Counted from the stretch's first letter, positions 1-7,089 are shown. The stretch: DNA of 12,839 bases from Mycobacterium sp. (GCA_023264755.1 JAHFVB010000067.1:1-12839), one strand, 5' to 3'. Notes: generated by a model from the letters alone, not told the origin. Numbers and translations: made by a program.

Positions 1-57
1 GGACCCGGTGGCCATGAGCGCACCCGTCCGGGCCTGGTTCGAAGTCATGTCGAGCAT
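1..57 (-). CDS. Possible N-terminal fragment of a minus-strand gene leaving the left edge
   Basis: On the minus strand an open frame starts at ATG 57, or at the in-frame ATG 48, and stays open for all 19 codons to the window edge. Third codon positions are G or C in 17 of 19 codons, as in the real genes of this window. The G/C bias in that phase is lost just upstream of 57, which suits a gene boundary there. The fragment is too short to recognise a family. If real, it lies 51 bp downstream of the thioesterase gene on the same strand and could share its transcript. No good ribosome binding site is visible. The same wobble positions also serve a plus-strand frame, but that frame decays into low-G/C codons beyond base 60. 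The call rests on composition alone. Confidence 0.35.
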   Translation of the reverse strand, partial: MLDMTSNQARTGALMATGS

Positions 58-108
58 TGAACGGCAGTCAGACCGTTTGCGTCCACGTGATTTAGCTGGA
101 CATACCGT

Positions 109-915
109 TCATGAATTCCGAACATTCTCAGCGGCGAAGTCGATCTGCGCGCCGGGATTGGCGATGGCGGTCACCAGGCCGGTACCGAACGGGCCGGACC
201 GGTCGTAGAGCGTCGCCGCACCGACGCCGACCCCCTCGGCGACCCAGTGCGAGTCGCCCTGCACATAGATCCAATCGTCGACCGGCAGCCGGGCCAGCGC
301 CACGGTCAGATCGCCGTTGATGTAGCCAATCCCGGCCGTGCCCAGATTCGTCACCAGGCTGGTGCCCTCCGCGGCGTACACCGCATTGATCAACGGGGTG
401 TTGGCCTCGCCCTCCACCACGTCGATGGCGCGGTTGAGGAAGCGCTTGCGCGAGGTGTTCAGGTGGTCTCCGATCGCCGCGCTCCAACCGCCCGCGTCAC
501 TGCCCACCCGCAGCAGGGTCGAATGGTCGACATCGGACGGATAGCTCAAATCCATTGTCGCCGACCACTCCTCACCTGGCGGCGCCGACGACTTCCGATA
601 CTGCACCAGGGTGGCGCGCACCACTGGGACGCCGTCCTGGAGCAGCTCGCATTCGGAGTTGCGGATCCGCCTGCCGTCGCGCACCAGCCGGGCGGTGGCA
701 CTGGTCGGCACCGCACGGGCGGCCTTGAACAGCTCGACGGTGAGCCGCGCGGGCAGGAACTCGTCGAGCCCGAACCGATCTTCGAGCGTGCGGGCCGCCA
801 AGCCCACCAGCGCCGGCCCGTTGAGGTGGTCATCGCCCCAGCGGCTGTGCGCGTTGGCCGTCGGGAGGTAGGCATCGGGGGCCGTTCGCACGAAATGCGC
901 CGGACGCGAGGTCAT
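109..915 (-). CDS. Acyl-CoA thioesterase-like protein (TesB-like double hot-dog family)
   Basis: A 268-residue protein resembling the actinobacterial 'thioesterase family protein' group, which has two tandem hot-dog folds related to TesB and 4HBT_3. The N-terminal half carries the family's H-L-N-G-P stretch (residues 30-34) ahead of the first long helix, then R-L-T-V-E-L-F (57-63). The C-terminal half carries G-W-S near 143-145, the T-N-L-G-T-A-G-I-G-Y strand (189-198), and a D-W-I-Y strand with the following D-S-H-W (214-224). By family knowledge it would hydrolyse acyl-CoA esters in the cytoplasm; the chain specificity cannot be read. I chose ATG 915. An in-frame TTG at 975 would nearly abut the start of the divergent LysR gene and adds a poorly conserved-looking N-terminus. 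The LysR-type regulator 67 bp away, pointing in the opposite direction, is the likely local controller. No signal peptide or membrane segment is seen. Confidence 0.8.
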   Translation of the reverse strand: MTSRPAHFVRTAPDAYLPTANAHSRWGDDHLNGPALVGLAARTLEDRFGLDEFLPARLTVELFKAARAVPTSATARLVRDGRRIRNSECELLQDGVPVVRATLVQYRKSSAPPGEEWSATMDLSYPSDVDHSTLLRVGSDAGGWSAAIGDHLNTSRKRFLNRAIDVVEGEANTPLINAVYAAEGTSLVTNLGTAGIGYINGDLTVALARLPVDDWIYVQGDSHWVAEGVGVGAATLYDRSGPFGTGLVTAIANPGAQIDFAAENVRNS

Positions 916-982
916 CCCGGCATCGTCGCACACCCTCGATCGATCATCCCCGGCACGTTCGAGAATCGCGGACAATGGAGCC
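916..982. promoter_or_regulatory. Divergent control region between thioesterase and LysR genes
   Basis: This 67-bp space must contain both promoters. A self-complementary TCGATCGA lies at 936-943 and overlaps a second one, GATCGATC, at 938-945. It could be part of a LysR-binding site, although a clear T-N11-A box with arms is not obvious. GACAAT at 971-976 is a plausible -10 element for the LysR gene. The region is identified by position; the individual sites are weak. Confidence 0.35.
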
Positions 983-1900
983 GTGGATACCCGCCGACTG
1001 CAGCTGCTGCTGGCCTTGTCGCGGCTCGGCTCGATGCGGGCCGTCGCCGAATCGTTTCAGCTCACCACCTCGACGGTGTCTCAGCAGCTCGCGGCGCTGG
1101 CCAAGGAGACCGGCGCACAACTGATCGAACCAGAAGGCCGGCGGGTGCGGCTGACTCCCGCAGGGCGGCGACTGGCCGATCATGCGGTGACCATCCTCGC
1201 CGCCGTCGATGCCGCTCGGCTCGACCTGGACCCGGACGCCGAGCCCGTCGGTACGCTCCGCGTCGGCGGTTTCGCGACGGGCATCCGGGTGTCGCTGCTA
1301 CCCATCCTGCCCGAGCTGGCCGAGCGCCATCCCGGCCTCGACGTGGTGATCAGCGAGTACGAACCGATCGAATCCTTCGCCCTACTTGCCGACGACGACC
1401 TCGACCTGGCGTTGACCTACGACTACAACCTGGCTCCCGCATCGCCGGGACCCGTGCTCGAAACCGTTGCGCTGTGGTCCATCCCGTGGGGACTGGGCGT
1501 CCCTTGCGACGCGCCCGACGGTCCGGCCGACATCGCCGCCTACGCCGACCACAGGTGGATCGTCAACTCGCGCAACACCGCCGACGAGGACGCCGTACGA
1601 ACCTTGGCCGCGCTCGCGGGCTTCACCCCGCGCATCGGTCACCAGATCGACAGCCTTGAGCTCGTCGAGGACCTGATCGTCGCGGGCTACGGCGTCGGGC
1701 TCCTGCCCATCGGACGGCCCACGGGCGTAGGCGTGAAGGTCGTTCCGTTGACCGACCCCAAGGTGATCCTGACCGCCTACGCGGTCACCCGCGTCGGCCG
1801 GTCGACGTGGCCGCCGCTGAGTGCGGTGCTGGATCGGTTGCGGCCCAAGCAGCGCGCCATGCCCCAGCGGGCCTGGCCGCGGCCCGCGGCCGCCGATTGA
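983..1900 (+). CDS. LysR-type transcriptional regulator
   Basis: A 305-residue LysR-family activator/repressor of normal length. The N-terminal winged helix-turn-helix covers about residues 3-62. It contains the characteristic run through S17-M18-R19-A20-V21-A22, the recognition helix T-S-T-V-S-Q-Q-L (29-36), and L-T-P-A-G (58-62) at the wing. The linker helix follows, and the periplasmic-binding-protein-like effector domain begins with G-T-L-R-V-G-G-F near 90-97 and runs to about 290. The start is GTG 983. A GGAG lies only 2 nt upstream, too close for normal ribosome binding, whereas GACAAT at 971-976 sits 6 nt before the GTG, so a leaderless message is possible. The gene is divergent from the thioesterase gene, the usual arrangement for a LysR regulator and its target. 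The effector is unknown. It converges on the xylulokinase gene with 18 bp between the stops, where a short inverted repeat (1903-1907 with 1914-1918) may act as a weak bidirectional terminator. Confidence 0.9.
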   Translation: MDTRRLQLLLALSRLGSMRAVAESFQLTTSTVSQQLAALAKETGAQLIEPEGRRVRLTPAGRRLADHAVTILAAVDAARLDLDPDAEPVGTLRVGGFATGIRVSLLPILPELAERHPGLDVVISEYEPIESFALLADDDLDLALTYDYNLAPASPGPVLETVALWSIPWGLGVPCDAPDGPADIAAYADHRWIVNSRNTADEDAVRTLAALAGFTPRIGHQIDSLELVEDLIVAGYGVGLLPIGRPTGVGVKVVPLTDPKVILTAYAVTRVGRSTWPPLSAVLDRLRPKQRAMPQRAWPRPAAAD

Positions 1901-1918
1901 GCACCGCCGCAACGCGGT

Positions 1919-3316
1919 TCACTGGCCCAGCGTCAGCGCTTGCACGGCCCGGTACCGGTCCCACACCTGCGGGGTCGAATCGGCCGCATAGGACTCCGTG
2001 ACCCCGAGCCCCCACGACGGCGGAACCTGCGCACCCGAGAGCGTCCAGGCCGCCTGACGGGCCGCACCCAGCGCGACGTACTCGGCCGGGGTCGGAACGT
2101 GCACCGTCACGCCGAAGATCGCGGGCGCGATCCGCCGCACGGCCTCCGAACGAGCGCCACCTCCGACGAGGATGACGCGGGAGACGTCCTCGCCTTGCTC
2201 GGCGATCCGCTCGATGCAATACGCCATCGAACACAGCAGGCCTTCGACGGCGGCGCGAGCCACGTTGGCCGGCATCAGGTTTCGGGTCGTCACCCCGTGC
2301 AGCGCGCCCGCCGCATCGGGCAGGTTGGGCGACCGTTCCCCCTCGAAGTAGGGCACCAGCGTCAGGCCGCCGGCACCGGCCTCGGCCGACAGGGCCAGCC
2401 GATCGAACTCCGCGAAGTCGACCCCGAGCATCGAGGCCACCGCGGCCAGCACGGGCGCGCCGTTGAGCGTGCACACCAGGGGAAGTTGCCGACCGGTCGC
2501 GTCGGCGAACCCGGCGACGAGCCCGCTCGGGTCGTGGGGCGCCACCTCTCCCACCGCACTGACCACCCCCGAGGTGCCGAGCGACACCACGCAATCCCCC
2601 GAGCCGGCCCCGATGCCCAACGCCGCCGCGGCGTTGTCGCCCGCCCCCGGGCCAAGCGTCGCACCGTGGTCGGTCCGCCCGCCCGCCTCGGCCGGCGCGA
2701 GCACGCGCGGCAGCACCGGGGTGCGGCCGCGCATGGCGAGCTTCAGCAGGTCCAGCTGATATCCGCCGCCCGCCGCGGCGAAGTACCCGGTGCCGCTGGC
2801 GTCACTGCGATCCGTATACAGCTCGGCGATGTCGGTGGAGCCCGACAAGCGCCAACTCAGCCAATCGTGCGGCAGGCACACCGCAGCCGTCGCGTCCGCA
2901 TTCGCCGGTTCCTCGTCGGCCAACCAGCGCAGCTTCGCCGCGGTGATCGCCGCGACGGGCACCACGCCGATTCGCTCGGCCCACACCTCGGCGCCACCGA
3001 GCTCCTCGGTCAGCGCCGCGGCCGCGGAGGCAGACCGAGTGTCGTTCCACAGCAACGCCTTCCGGACGACGGCACCCTTCGAGTCGAGGCAGATCAGGCC
3101 GTGCTGCTGGGCCCCGACCGAGACGGCCGCGACGTCCTCGAGCCCGCCCGCCTCGGCGCAAGCCGCCTGTAGGGCGGTCCACCAATGGGCCGGGTCGACT
3201 TCGGTGCCACCGGGATGCGGCGCCGCACCCGATCGAACGATTGCGCCGGTCTCGGACTCGCAGACCACGACCTTGCACGACTGGGTGGACGAATCGATGC
3301 CCGCGACGAGCGCCAC
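1919..3316 (-). CDS. xylB: Xylulokinase-like FGGY-family carbohydrate kinase
   Basis: A 465-residue FGGY kinase, close to the usual length of about 480. The expected ATP-dependent reaction is phosphorylation of D-xylulose to D-xylulose 5-phosphate in the cytoplasm, feeding the pentose phosphate pathway. Visible landmarks are the N-terminal phosphate-binding D-S-S-T-Q-S (8-13), the sugar-site segment G-A-Q-Q-H-G-L (68-74), W-N-D-T-R-S (90-95), S-D-A-S-G-T (171-176), G-A-G-D-N-A-A with the presumed catalytic Asp227, and the adenosine-site loop L-V-G-G-G-A-R-S (383-390). The GTG start at 3316 is set by a perfect AGGAGG at 3327-3322 with a 5-nt gap. A TAGGCT hexamer (3350-3345) is a possible -10. 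No xylose isomerase, pentose transporter or sugar regulator lies beside it, so the true substrate could be another ketopentose or a pentitol-derived sugar. It is convergent with the LysR gene and divergent from the serine hydrolase. Confidence 0.88.
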   Translation of the reverse strand: MALVAGIDSSTQSCKVVVCESETGAIVRSGAAPHPGGTEVDPAHWWTALQAACAEAGGLEDVAAVSVGAQQHGLICLDSKGAVVRKALLWNDTRSASAAAALTEELGGAEVWAERIGVVPVAAITAAKLRWLADEEPANADATAAVCLPHDWLSWRLSGSTDIAELYTDRSDASGTGYFAAAGGGYQLDLLKLAMRGRTPVLPRVLAPAEAGGRTDHGATLGPGAGDNAAAALGIGAGSGDCVVSLGTSGVVSAVGEVAPHDPSGLVAGFADATGRQLPLVCTLNGAPVLAAVASMLGVDFAEFDRLALSAEAGAGGLTLVPYFEGERSPNLPDAAGALHGVTTRNLMPANVARAAVEGLLCSMAYCIERIAEQGEDVSRVILVGGGARSEAVRRIAPAIFGVTVHVPTPAEYVALGAARQAAWTLSGAQVPPSWGLGVTESYAADSTPQVWDRYRAVQALTLGQ

Positions 3317-3321
3317 GCCGA

Positions 3322-3327
3322 CCTCCT
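3322..3327 (-). promoter_or_regulatory. Ribosome binding site of xylB
   Basis: The minus strand reads AGGAGG, a full match to the anti-Shine-Dalgarno core, 5 nt upstream of GTG 3316. It decides the start of the xylulokinase gene. Confidence 0.85.
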
Positions 3328-3366
3328 CGGGTATGAGAACGTTCAGCCTAGTGCGAGGCTGCTGAG

Positions 3367-4206
3367 ATGAGATCCTCCCTCGCCGCGGCCGCGTTGGTCA
3401 TCGCAGCCTCCGTCGCGCTGGTGCTGCCCGCCGTGGCCCGCGCCGACTGCGTGACCGGCCCCGGCGCGTTCGACTGTGACCTCCAAGCCCGGATCTCGAC
3501 CGCCGACGCGTACCTGGCGAGCCGTCCCGGCGCCGTCGGATACGTGCTACGTGACCGCGGCACCGATGCGGTGTACCGCAATTCGCACGCCGCCGACCCG
3601 ATCTGGACGGCGTCGACGATCAAGTTGGCCATGGTCGTCGACCTGCTGACCCGGCAACGCGCCGGAACGATCTCGCTGAGCGCGGACGACCGCAGGTTGA
3701 TCGCGGCGATGCTGCACTCGTCCGACGACGACGCGGCGGACGCCCTGTGGTCGCGGTACGGCGGTGCGGACCACCGGAGCTTCAACGCCGCCTTCCCCCG
3801 CTACGGCCTGACCGACCTCGTGCCGCAACGTGGTTTCACCAGCACCTTCCCCTACTGGGGTTTCCAGAAGTCGACCGCCAACGACCTGGACCGGTTGATC
3901 AACTACCTACTGGCGACATTCGATCCGACCGACCGCGCCGACGTCGTGTCGCAGCTCCAACACGTCGCGCCCAACCAGCAATGGGGCGTCTGGGGCGCCG
4001 GGGCTCCGATGGCGCCCGGCAACAAGGACGGATGGTCGCTGGAACAGGGCGGGTGGGTCGTCAACTCCGTCGGCTTCGCCGGTCCTGGCCAGCGGTACAC
4101 GCTGGCGGTGATGAATTCGCTCGGCGGTGCCGGCGGCTATGCCGAAGGCGTCGAGACGACGACTCAACTGGCCCGGCTGCTGCTGTCCGGACGCGCCACC
4201 GGCTGA
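3367..4206 (+). CDS. Secreted serine hydrolase with class A beta-lactamase/penicillin-binding fold
   Basis: A 279-residue exported protein. Residues 1-26 form a signal peptide (R2 then an Ala/Val/Leu core, A-R-A at the cleavage site). Cys28 is not in a lipobox, so a soluble rather than lipid-anchored form is expected, and Cys28 with Cys37 could form a disulfide. The S-x-x-K nucleophile motif is S83-T-I-K86. S119-D-D121 takes the place of the S-D-N motif, and K220-D-G222 that of [12 protein letters not shown] (169-177) resembles the helix after the omega loop. The omega-loop E-x-x-L-N that supplies the deacylating Glu166 of true class A beta-lactamases is not recognisable between about 148 and 168. 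A carboxypeptidase, esterase or penicillin-binding role, or a slow hydrolase, is therefore more likely than an efficient beta-lactamase. GAGG at 3355-3358 precedes ATG 3367 by 8 nt. The gene is divergent from xylB by 50 bp. Confidence 0.8.
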   Translation: MRSSLAAAALVIAASVALVLPAVARADCVTGPGAFDCDLQARISTADAYLASRPGAVGYVLRDRGTDAVYRNSHAADPIWTASTIKLAMVVDLLTRQRAGTISLSADDRRLIAAMLHSSDDDAADALWSRYGGADHRSFNAAFPRYGLTDLVPQRGFTSTFPYWGFQKSTANDLDRLINYLLATFDPTDRADVVSQLQHVAPNQQWGVWGAGAPMAPGNKDGWSLEQGGWVVNSVGFAGPGQRYTLAVMNSLGGAGGYAEGVETTTQLARLLLSGRATG

Positions 4207-4210
4207 CCGG

Positions 4211-4242
4211 CCCTCCGTGCGCTGCGCGCCACAGCCGGAGGG
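4211..4242 (+). terminator. Possible terminator hairpin after the serine hydrolase gene
   Basis: CCCTCCG at 4211-4217 pairs perfectly with CGGAGGG at 4236-4242, closing an 18-nt GC-rich loop, and is followed by GGTTTG with a short T run. It lies just after the stop codon at 4206 and before the next start at 4279. The T tract is poor, as is common in mycobacteria. Confidence 0.45.
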
Positions 4243-4278
4243 GGTTTGCATCCGGCGCTACCGGGGAATTACCCGGAC

Positions 4279-5163
4279 ATGTTGATCCGACGAATCGCGC
4301 GTCCCATGCTTGCCGCCACCTTCATCAGCCGCGGAGTGGAGGCCTTGCGCAGCCCGAAGCCAGCGGCCGACGCGGCCCGACCCGCCCTCGACGAATTGAG
4401 CAAGCTGCCCGATCCGGTCGGACCCAACGTCCCCACCGATGCCGAGACCGTCGTGCGGGTGACCGCCGCAGTGCAGATCGGAGCCGGGTTGCTGCTGTCG
4501 ACAGGACGGCTGCCCAGGCTTTCGGCCACCGCGCTCGCGCTCAGCGTGGTGCCGAGCAGCCTAGGCGCGCATGCGTTCTGGGCCGAGTCCGATCCGTCGC
4601 GCAAAGCCCAGGAACGCCGCGCCTTCATCGCCGACGTCAGCCTGGTCGGCGGACTGATCATCGCCGCCGTCGACACCGAGGGCCGGCCGTCGCTGGGTTG
4701 GCGGGCCAGGCGGGCCGCGCGCAAGGCCAGCGACGCCGTCACCGGAGTCCTGCCGAGCCCCAGTTCGGGCAACGCCCTCATCGACAGTGAACTGGCCGAC
4801 CGACTCGGCCACGGCCTGAACGTAGGCGCCGACCGCGGCCGCGAGCTGGCCCACGTCGCTCTGGAACGCGGCGCCGAACTGGCCGACGTGGCGCAGAAAC
4901 GGGGAGCCGAGTTCGTGGACATCGCACGGGACCGCGGCCCCGTGCTCGCCGACCGCGCCCGCGAGCGCGGCGCGCATCTGGTCGACGTGGCCCGCGATCG
5001 CGCCCCCGAACTCGCCGAGCTGGCCCGCGAGCGCGGTACCGAGCTCGCCGAATTGGCCCAGGGTCGGGGTGCCGAACTGGCCGCCACCGCGCGCAAGGAA
5101 GCCAAGCGGGCCAAGAAAGAGGTCAAGCGCGCCCGCAAGGAACTGGAGCGACGCGCCGGCTGA
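4279..5163 (+). CDS. DoxX-like membrane protein with C-terminal 11-residue repeat array and basic tail
   Basis: A 294-residue protein in two parts. Residues 1 to about 135 look like a DoxX-family membrane domain: R-R-I-A-R-P-M-L-A-A-T-F-I (4-16) opens the first helix, hydrophobic stretches lie near 61-75, 81-100 and 116-131, and a short polar segment follows each. Bacterial DoxX proteins are small inner-membrane proteins, some linked to oxidoreductase or redox-stress complexes; the biochemical role here is unknown. Residues 140-180 are a basic/polar linker. Residues 186-273 are eight contiguous 11-residue units (consensus R-G-A-E-L-A-D-V-A-R-E), then a Lys/Arg/Glu-rich tail (274-294). The array should form one long amphipathic helix or coiled coil on the cytoplasmic side. 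I chose ATG 4279 over a TTG at 4246 because it starts at the conserved first helix, but the ribosome binding site (GGGGA, 4263-4267) is distant and weak. An RDD-family gene follows after 29 bp. Confidence 0.75.
   Translation: MLIRRIARPMLAATFISRGVEALRSPKPAADAARPALDELSKLPDPVGPNVPTDAETVVRVTAAVQIGAGLLLSTGRLPRLSATALALSVVPSSLGAHAFWAESDPSRKAQERRAFIADVSLVGGLIIAAVDTEGRPSLGWRARRAARKASDAVTGVLPSPSSGNALIDSELADRLGHGLNVGADRGRELAHVALERGAELADVAQKRGAEFVDIARDRGPVLADRARERGAHLVDVARDRAPELAELARERGTELAELAQGRGAELAATARKEAKRAKKEVKRARKELERRAG
4834..5097 (+). repeat. Eight tandem 33-bp units encoding an 11-residue (hendecad) repeat
   Basis: The units begin at 4834, 4867, 4900, 4933, 4966, 4999, 5032 and 5065 and are directly contiguous and in frame. 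Seven open with Arg-Gly; the sixth opens Arg-Ala. Position 5 is Leu in seven units (Phe in the third), position 6 is Ala or Val, position 9 is Ala in all eight, and positions 10-11 are mostly charged or polar. The DNA copies have drifted while the protein pattern is kept, so this is an old array rather than a recent slippage product. Confidence 0.9.
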
Positions 5164-5179
5164 GCGACCACCGGGCCGG

Positions 5180-5185
5180 TAGATT
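5180..5185 (+). promoter_or_regulatory. Candidate -10 element for a leaderless RDD-family transcript
   Basis: TAGATT matches the TANNNT actinobacterial -10 pattern and lies 7 nt before ATG 5193. Transcription would start at or next to the A of the start codon, and no Shine-Dalgarno sequence is present to compete with this reading. No -35 is needed for such promoters and none is clear. Confidence 0.45.
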
Positions 5186-5192
5186 TGCGCGC

Positions 5193-5669
5193 ATGACTAC
5201 CGGTGGATACGAGGCCTCGGCCCAGTACGGTGCTGCCCATCCGAGACCGGGCGGGCTGTTGCGGCGCTTCTTCGCCAGGCTCATCGACGGCGTCATCGTC
5301 AGCATCGTCGGTTCGCTGAGCATCGTGGCCGTCTTCTCGTTCGGCCGGTTGTCGGACTATCTGGTCACCGGATTGTTCACCGGGATCCTGATGTTCGCCT
5401 ACTTCGTGGCCTTCGAGGTCGGAGCGGGGTGGACGCCAGGCAAGCGGATGCTCGGACTGGTCGTCCGCGGAGCACACGGGGCCCAGAAGCCGGATCTGAA
5501 GCAGTCGGCCATCCGCAACGCGTGGACGCTCTTGCCGGTGGTGCCCTACCTCGGCGGACTGCTGGGAGTCATCGCGATCGTCGTCATCGCGGTGACCATC
5601 AGTGCCAGCCCGACCAAGCAGGGCAAGCACGACGAGCTCGCCGGCGGTACCGAAGTCGTCGAGCTCTGA
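5193..5669 (+). CDS. RDD-family integral membrane protein
   Basis: A 158-residue protein with an RDD domain. A short polar N-terminus (1-20) is followed by R-F-F-A-R-L-I-D (25-32), which holds the conserved Arg and Asp, then hydrophobic helices near 33-51, 58-76 and 113-134. The loop G-W-T-P-G-K-R-M-L-G-L (79-89) and the closing H-D-E-L-A-G-G-T-E-V-V (146-156) are typical of the family. RDD proteins are small membrane proteins of mostly unknown function; some have been linked to ion transport or stress resistance. It lies 29 bp after the DoxX-like gene and may be cotranscribed, although a TAGATT just upstream suggests its own leaderless promoter. Its stop is 10 bp from the convergent gntP stop, with no hairpin between them. 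Confidence 0.85.
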   Translation: MTTGGYEASAQYGAAHPRPGGLLRRFFARLIDGVIVSIVGSLSIVAVFSFGRLSDYLVTGLFTGILMFAYFVAFEVGAGWTPGKRMLGLVVRGAHGAQKPDLKQSAIRNAWTLLPVVPYLGGLLGVIAIVVIAVTISASPTKQGKHDELAGGTEVVEL

Positions 5670-5679
5670 TCGCCCCGGC

Positions 5680-7089
5680 TCACACCACCAGGTCGAGCAG
5701 CATCACCACGGCGAGCCCGCTGACCGACAACACGGTCTCCATGATCGACCAGGTCTTGATGGTCTGACTGACGCTGAGCCGGAAGTATTGGTTGACCAAC
5801 CAGAAGCCGGCATCGTTGACGTGGGAGAAGAACAGCGATCCCGCACCGACGGCGAGTACCACCAGCGAGACCTGCCCGGTGCTCATGCCCTCGACCAGCC
5901 CGACCACCAACGAGGACGCGGTGATGGTGGCCACCGTCGCAGAACCGGTGGCCAGCCGGATCAGCACCGCCAGCACCCAGGCCAACACGATCACCGAGAT
6001 GTGCGACGTGTCGGCCCACTGGGCGAGCGCCGTGCCGATCCCGGTGTCCACCAGCACCTGTTTGAAGCCGCCGCCGGCGGCCACGATGAGGATGATGCCC
6101 GCGACGGGAGGTAGCCCGCTCTCGATGCACTTGGTGAGCTCGCCGCGGCTCATGCCGGCGCCGCGGCCGAGGGTGAACATGCCGACGACGACGGCGATCA
6201 GCAGGGCGATCAGCGGGGTGCCGAGCGCGTCGAAGATCCGCCGCACCAGTTGTCCGTCGTCGACGATGAAGATGTCCACCAGCGCCTTGCCGAGCATCAG
6301 CGCGACGGGTAGCAACACGCTGAAGAGGGTTATTCCGAACGACGGTCGTTGGCGCGCTTCACCCTCGGCGACCTCGTCCGCGTCGAACGTGTCCGGCGCC
6401 TCGACGACGACCCACTTGCCGGCTAGCTTCCCGAATAGCGGGCCGGCCAGCACGATCGTCGGGATCGCGACGGCGACGCCGAGCGCCAGCGTGATGCCGA
6501 GATCGGCGTGCAGGTAACCGATCGCGGTCAGCGGACCCGGGTGCGGCGGAACGAACCCATGCATCGCGGAAAGCCCTGCGAGCGCAGGAATTCCGACGGT
6601 GATGAGCGACAGACCCGAGCGCCGTGCCACCAGGTAGATCACCGGAATCAGCAGCACCAGCCCGATCTCGAAGAACATCGGCAGCCCGATGATGGCGCCG
6701 ACGAGCGCCATCGCCCATGGCAGCATCCGGGGCGATGCGTGACCCACGATGGTGTCGACGATCTCGTCGGCCCCACCGGAGTCCGCCAGCAATTTCGCGA
6801 ACATCGCGCCGAGGGCGATCAGGATGCCGACTCCTGCGGCGGTGTCGCCGAAGCCGGTGGAGAACGACTTGAGCACCTTGACGATGCCCTGTCCGGCCAC
6901 GATGCCCACGCTCAGCGCACCGAAGATCAGCCCCAGGAACGGGTGCAACTTCACCACGGTGATCAGCACCACGATGACCGCGATTCCCACGCCGAAGGCC
7001 AGCACCAGCTGAGGTATCGACGCCACCGGCGCGACCAGCTTGGGGGCGTCGGCGAGGAAGGTCATGGCGGAGGTCATGCTGGAAGTCAC
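5680..7089 (-). CDS. gntP: Gluconate:H+ symporter, GntP family
   Basis: A 469-residue polytopic membrane permease of the GntP family, full length (usual about 440-470), expected to import D-gluconate or a related sugar acid with protons. Hydrophobic segments cover most of the chain, with a cytoplasm-like charged loop around D-T-F-D-A-D-E-V-A-E-G-E. Family landmarks visible are G-L-P-M-F-F-E-I-G-L, H-G-F-V-P-P-H-P-G-P, A-T-G-S-A-T-V-A and F-S-H-V-N-D-A-G-F-W near the C-terminus. The start is GTG 7089, which overlaps the gntK stop codon as GTGA. It has its own AGGAG at 7099-7095 with a 5-nt gap; the internal ATG at 7077 is less well placed. Upstream reading in this frame belongs to gntK in another phase. 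The pairing with gntK and the divergent GntR regulator makes gluconate the likely substrate. Confidence 0.93.
   Translation of the reverse strand: MTSSMTSAMTFLADAPKLVAPVASIPQLVLAFGVGIAVIVVLITVVKLHPFLGLIFGALSVGIVAGQGIVKVLKSFSTGFGDTAAGVGILIALGAMFAKLLADSGGADEIVDTIVGHASPRMLPWAMALVGAIIGLPMFFEIGLVLLIPVIYLVARRSGLSLITVGIPALAGLSAMHGFVPPHPGPLTAIGYLHADLGITLALGVAVAIPTIVLAGPLFGKLAGKWVVVEAPDTFDADEVAEGEARQRPSFGITLFSVLLPVALMLGKALVDIFIVDDGQLVRRIFDALGTPLIALLIAVVVGMFTLGRGAGMSRGELTKCIESGLPPVAGIILIVAAGGGFKQVLVDTGIGTALAQWADTSHISVIVLAWVLAVLIRLATGSATVATITASSLVVGLVEGMSTGQVSLVVLAVGAGSLFFSHVNDAGFWLVNQYFRLSVSQTIKTWSIMETVLSVSGLAVVMLLDLVV

Noticed and set aside
8..208. Small plus-strand frame of 66 codons at the left edge
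   Set aside because: Its codons past base 60 lose the G/C third-position bias, and it overlaps the end of the thioesterase gene by 100 bp on the opposite strand.
247..1659. Long plus-strand open frame of 470 codons across the thioesterase and LysR genes
   Set aside because: It is Arg/Gly/His-rich out-of-phase reading of two well-recognised genes in GC-rich DNA, and has no domain of its own.
1903..1918. Short inverted repeat between the LysR and xylB stops as a separate terminator feature
   Set aside because: The arms are only 5 bp with no T tract; it is noted in the LysR entry but too weak to list alone.
1940..3172. Plus-strand open frame of 410 codons opposite xylB
   Set aside because: It is the antisense shadow of a clear FGGY kinase; the composition is Arg/His-rich and low in hydrophobic residues.
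4834..5097. 33-bp tandem repeats considered as a CRISPR array, VNTR or iteron set
   Set aside because: The units are contiguous without spacers, diverged in DNA, in frame, and conserve an 11-residue protein pattern, so they are coding repeats.
4269..5630. Minus-strand open frame of 453 codons opposite the DoxX-like and RDD genes
   Set aside because: It is an antisense shadow; its Ser/Arg repeats are just the reverse reading of the 33-bp repeat array.
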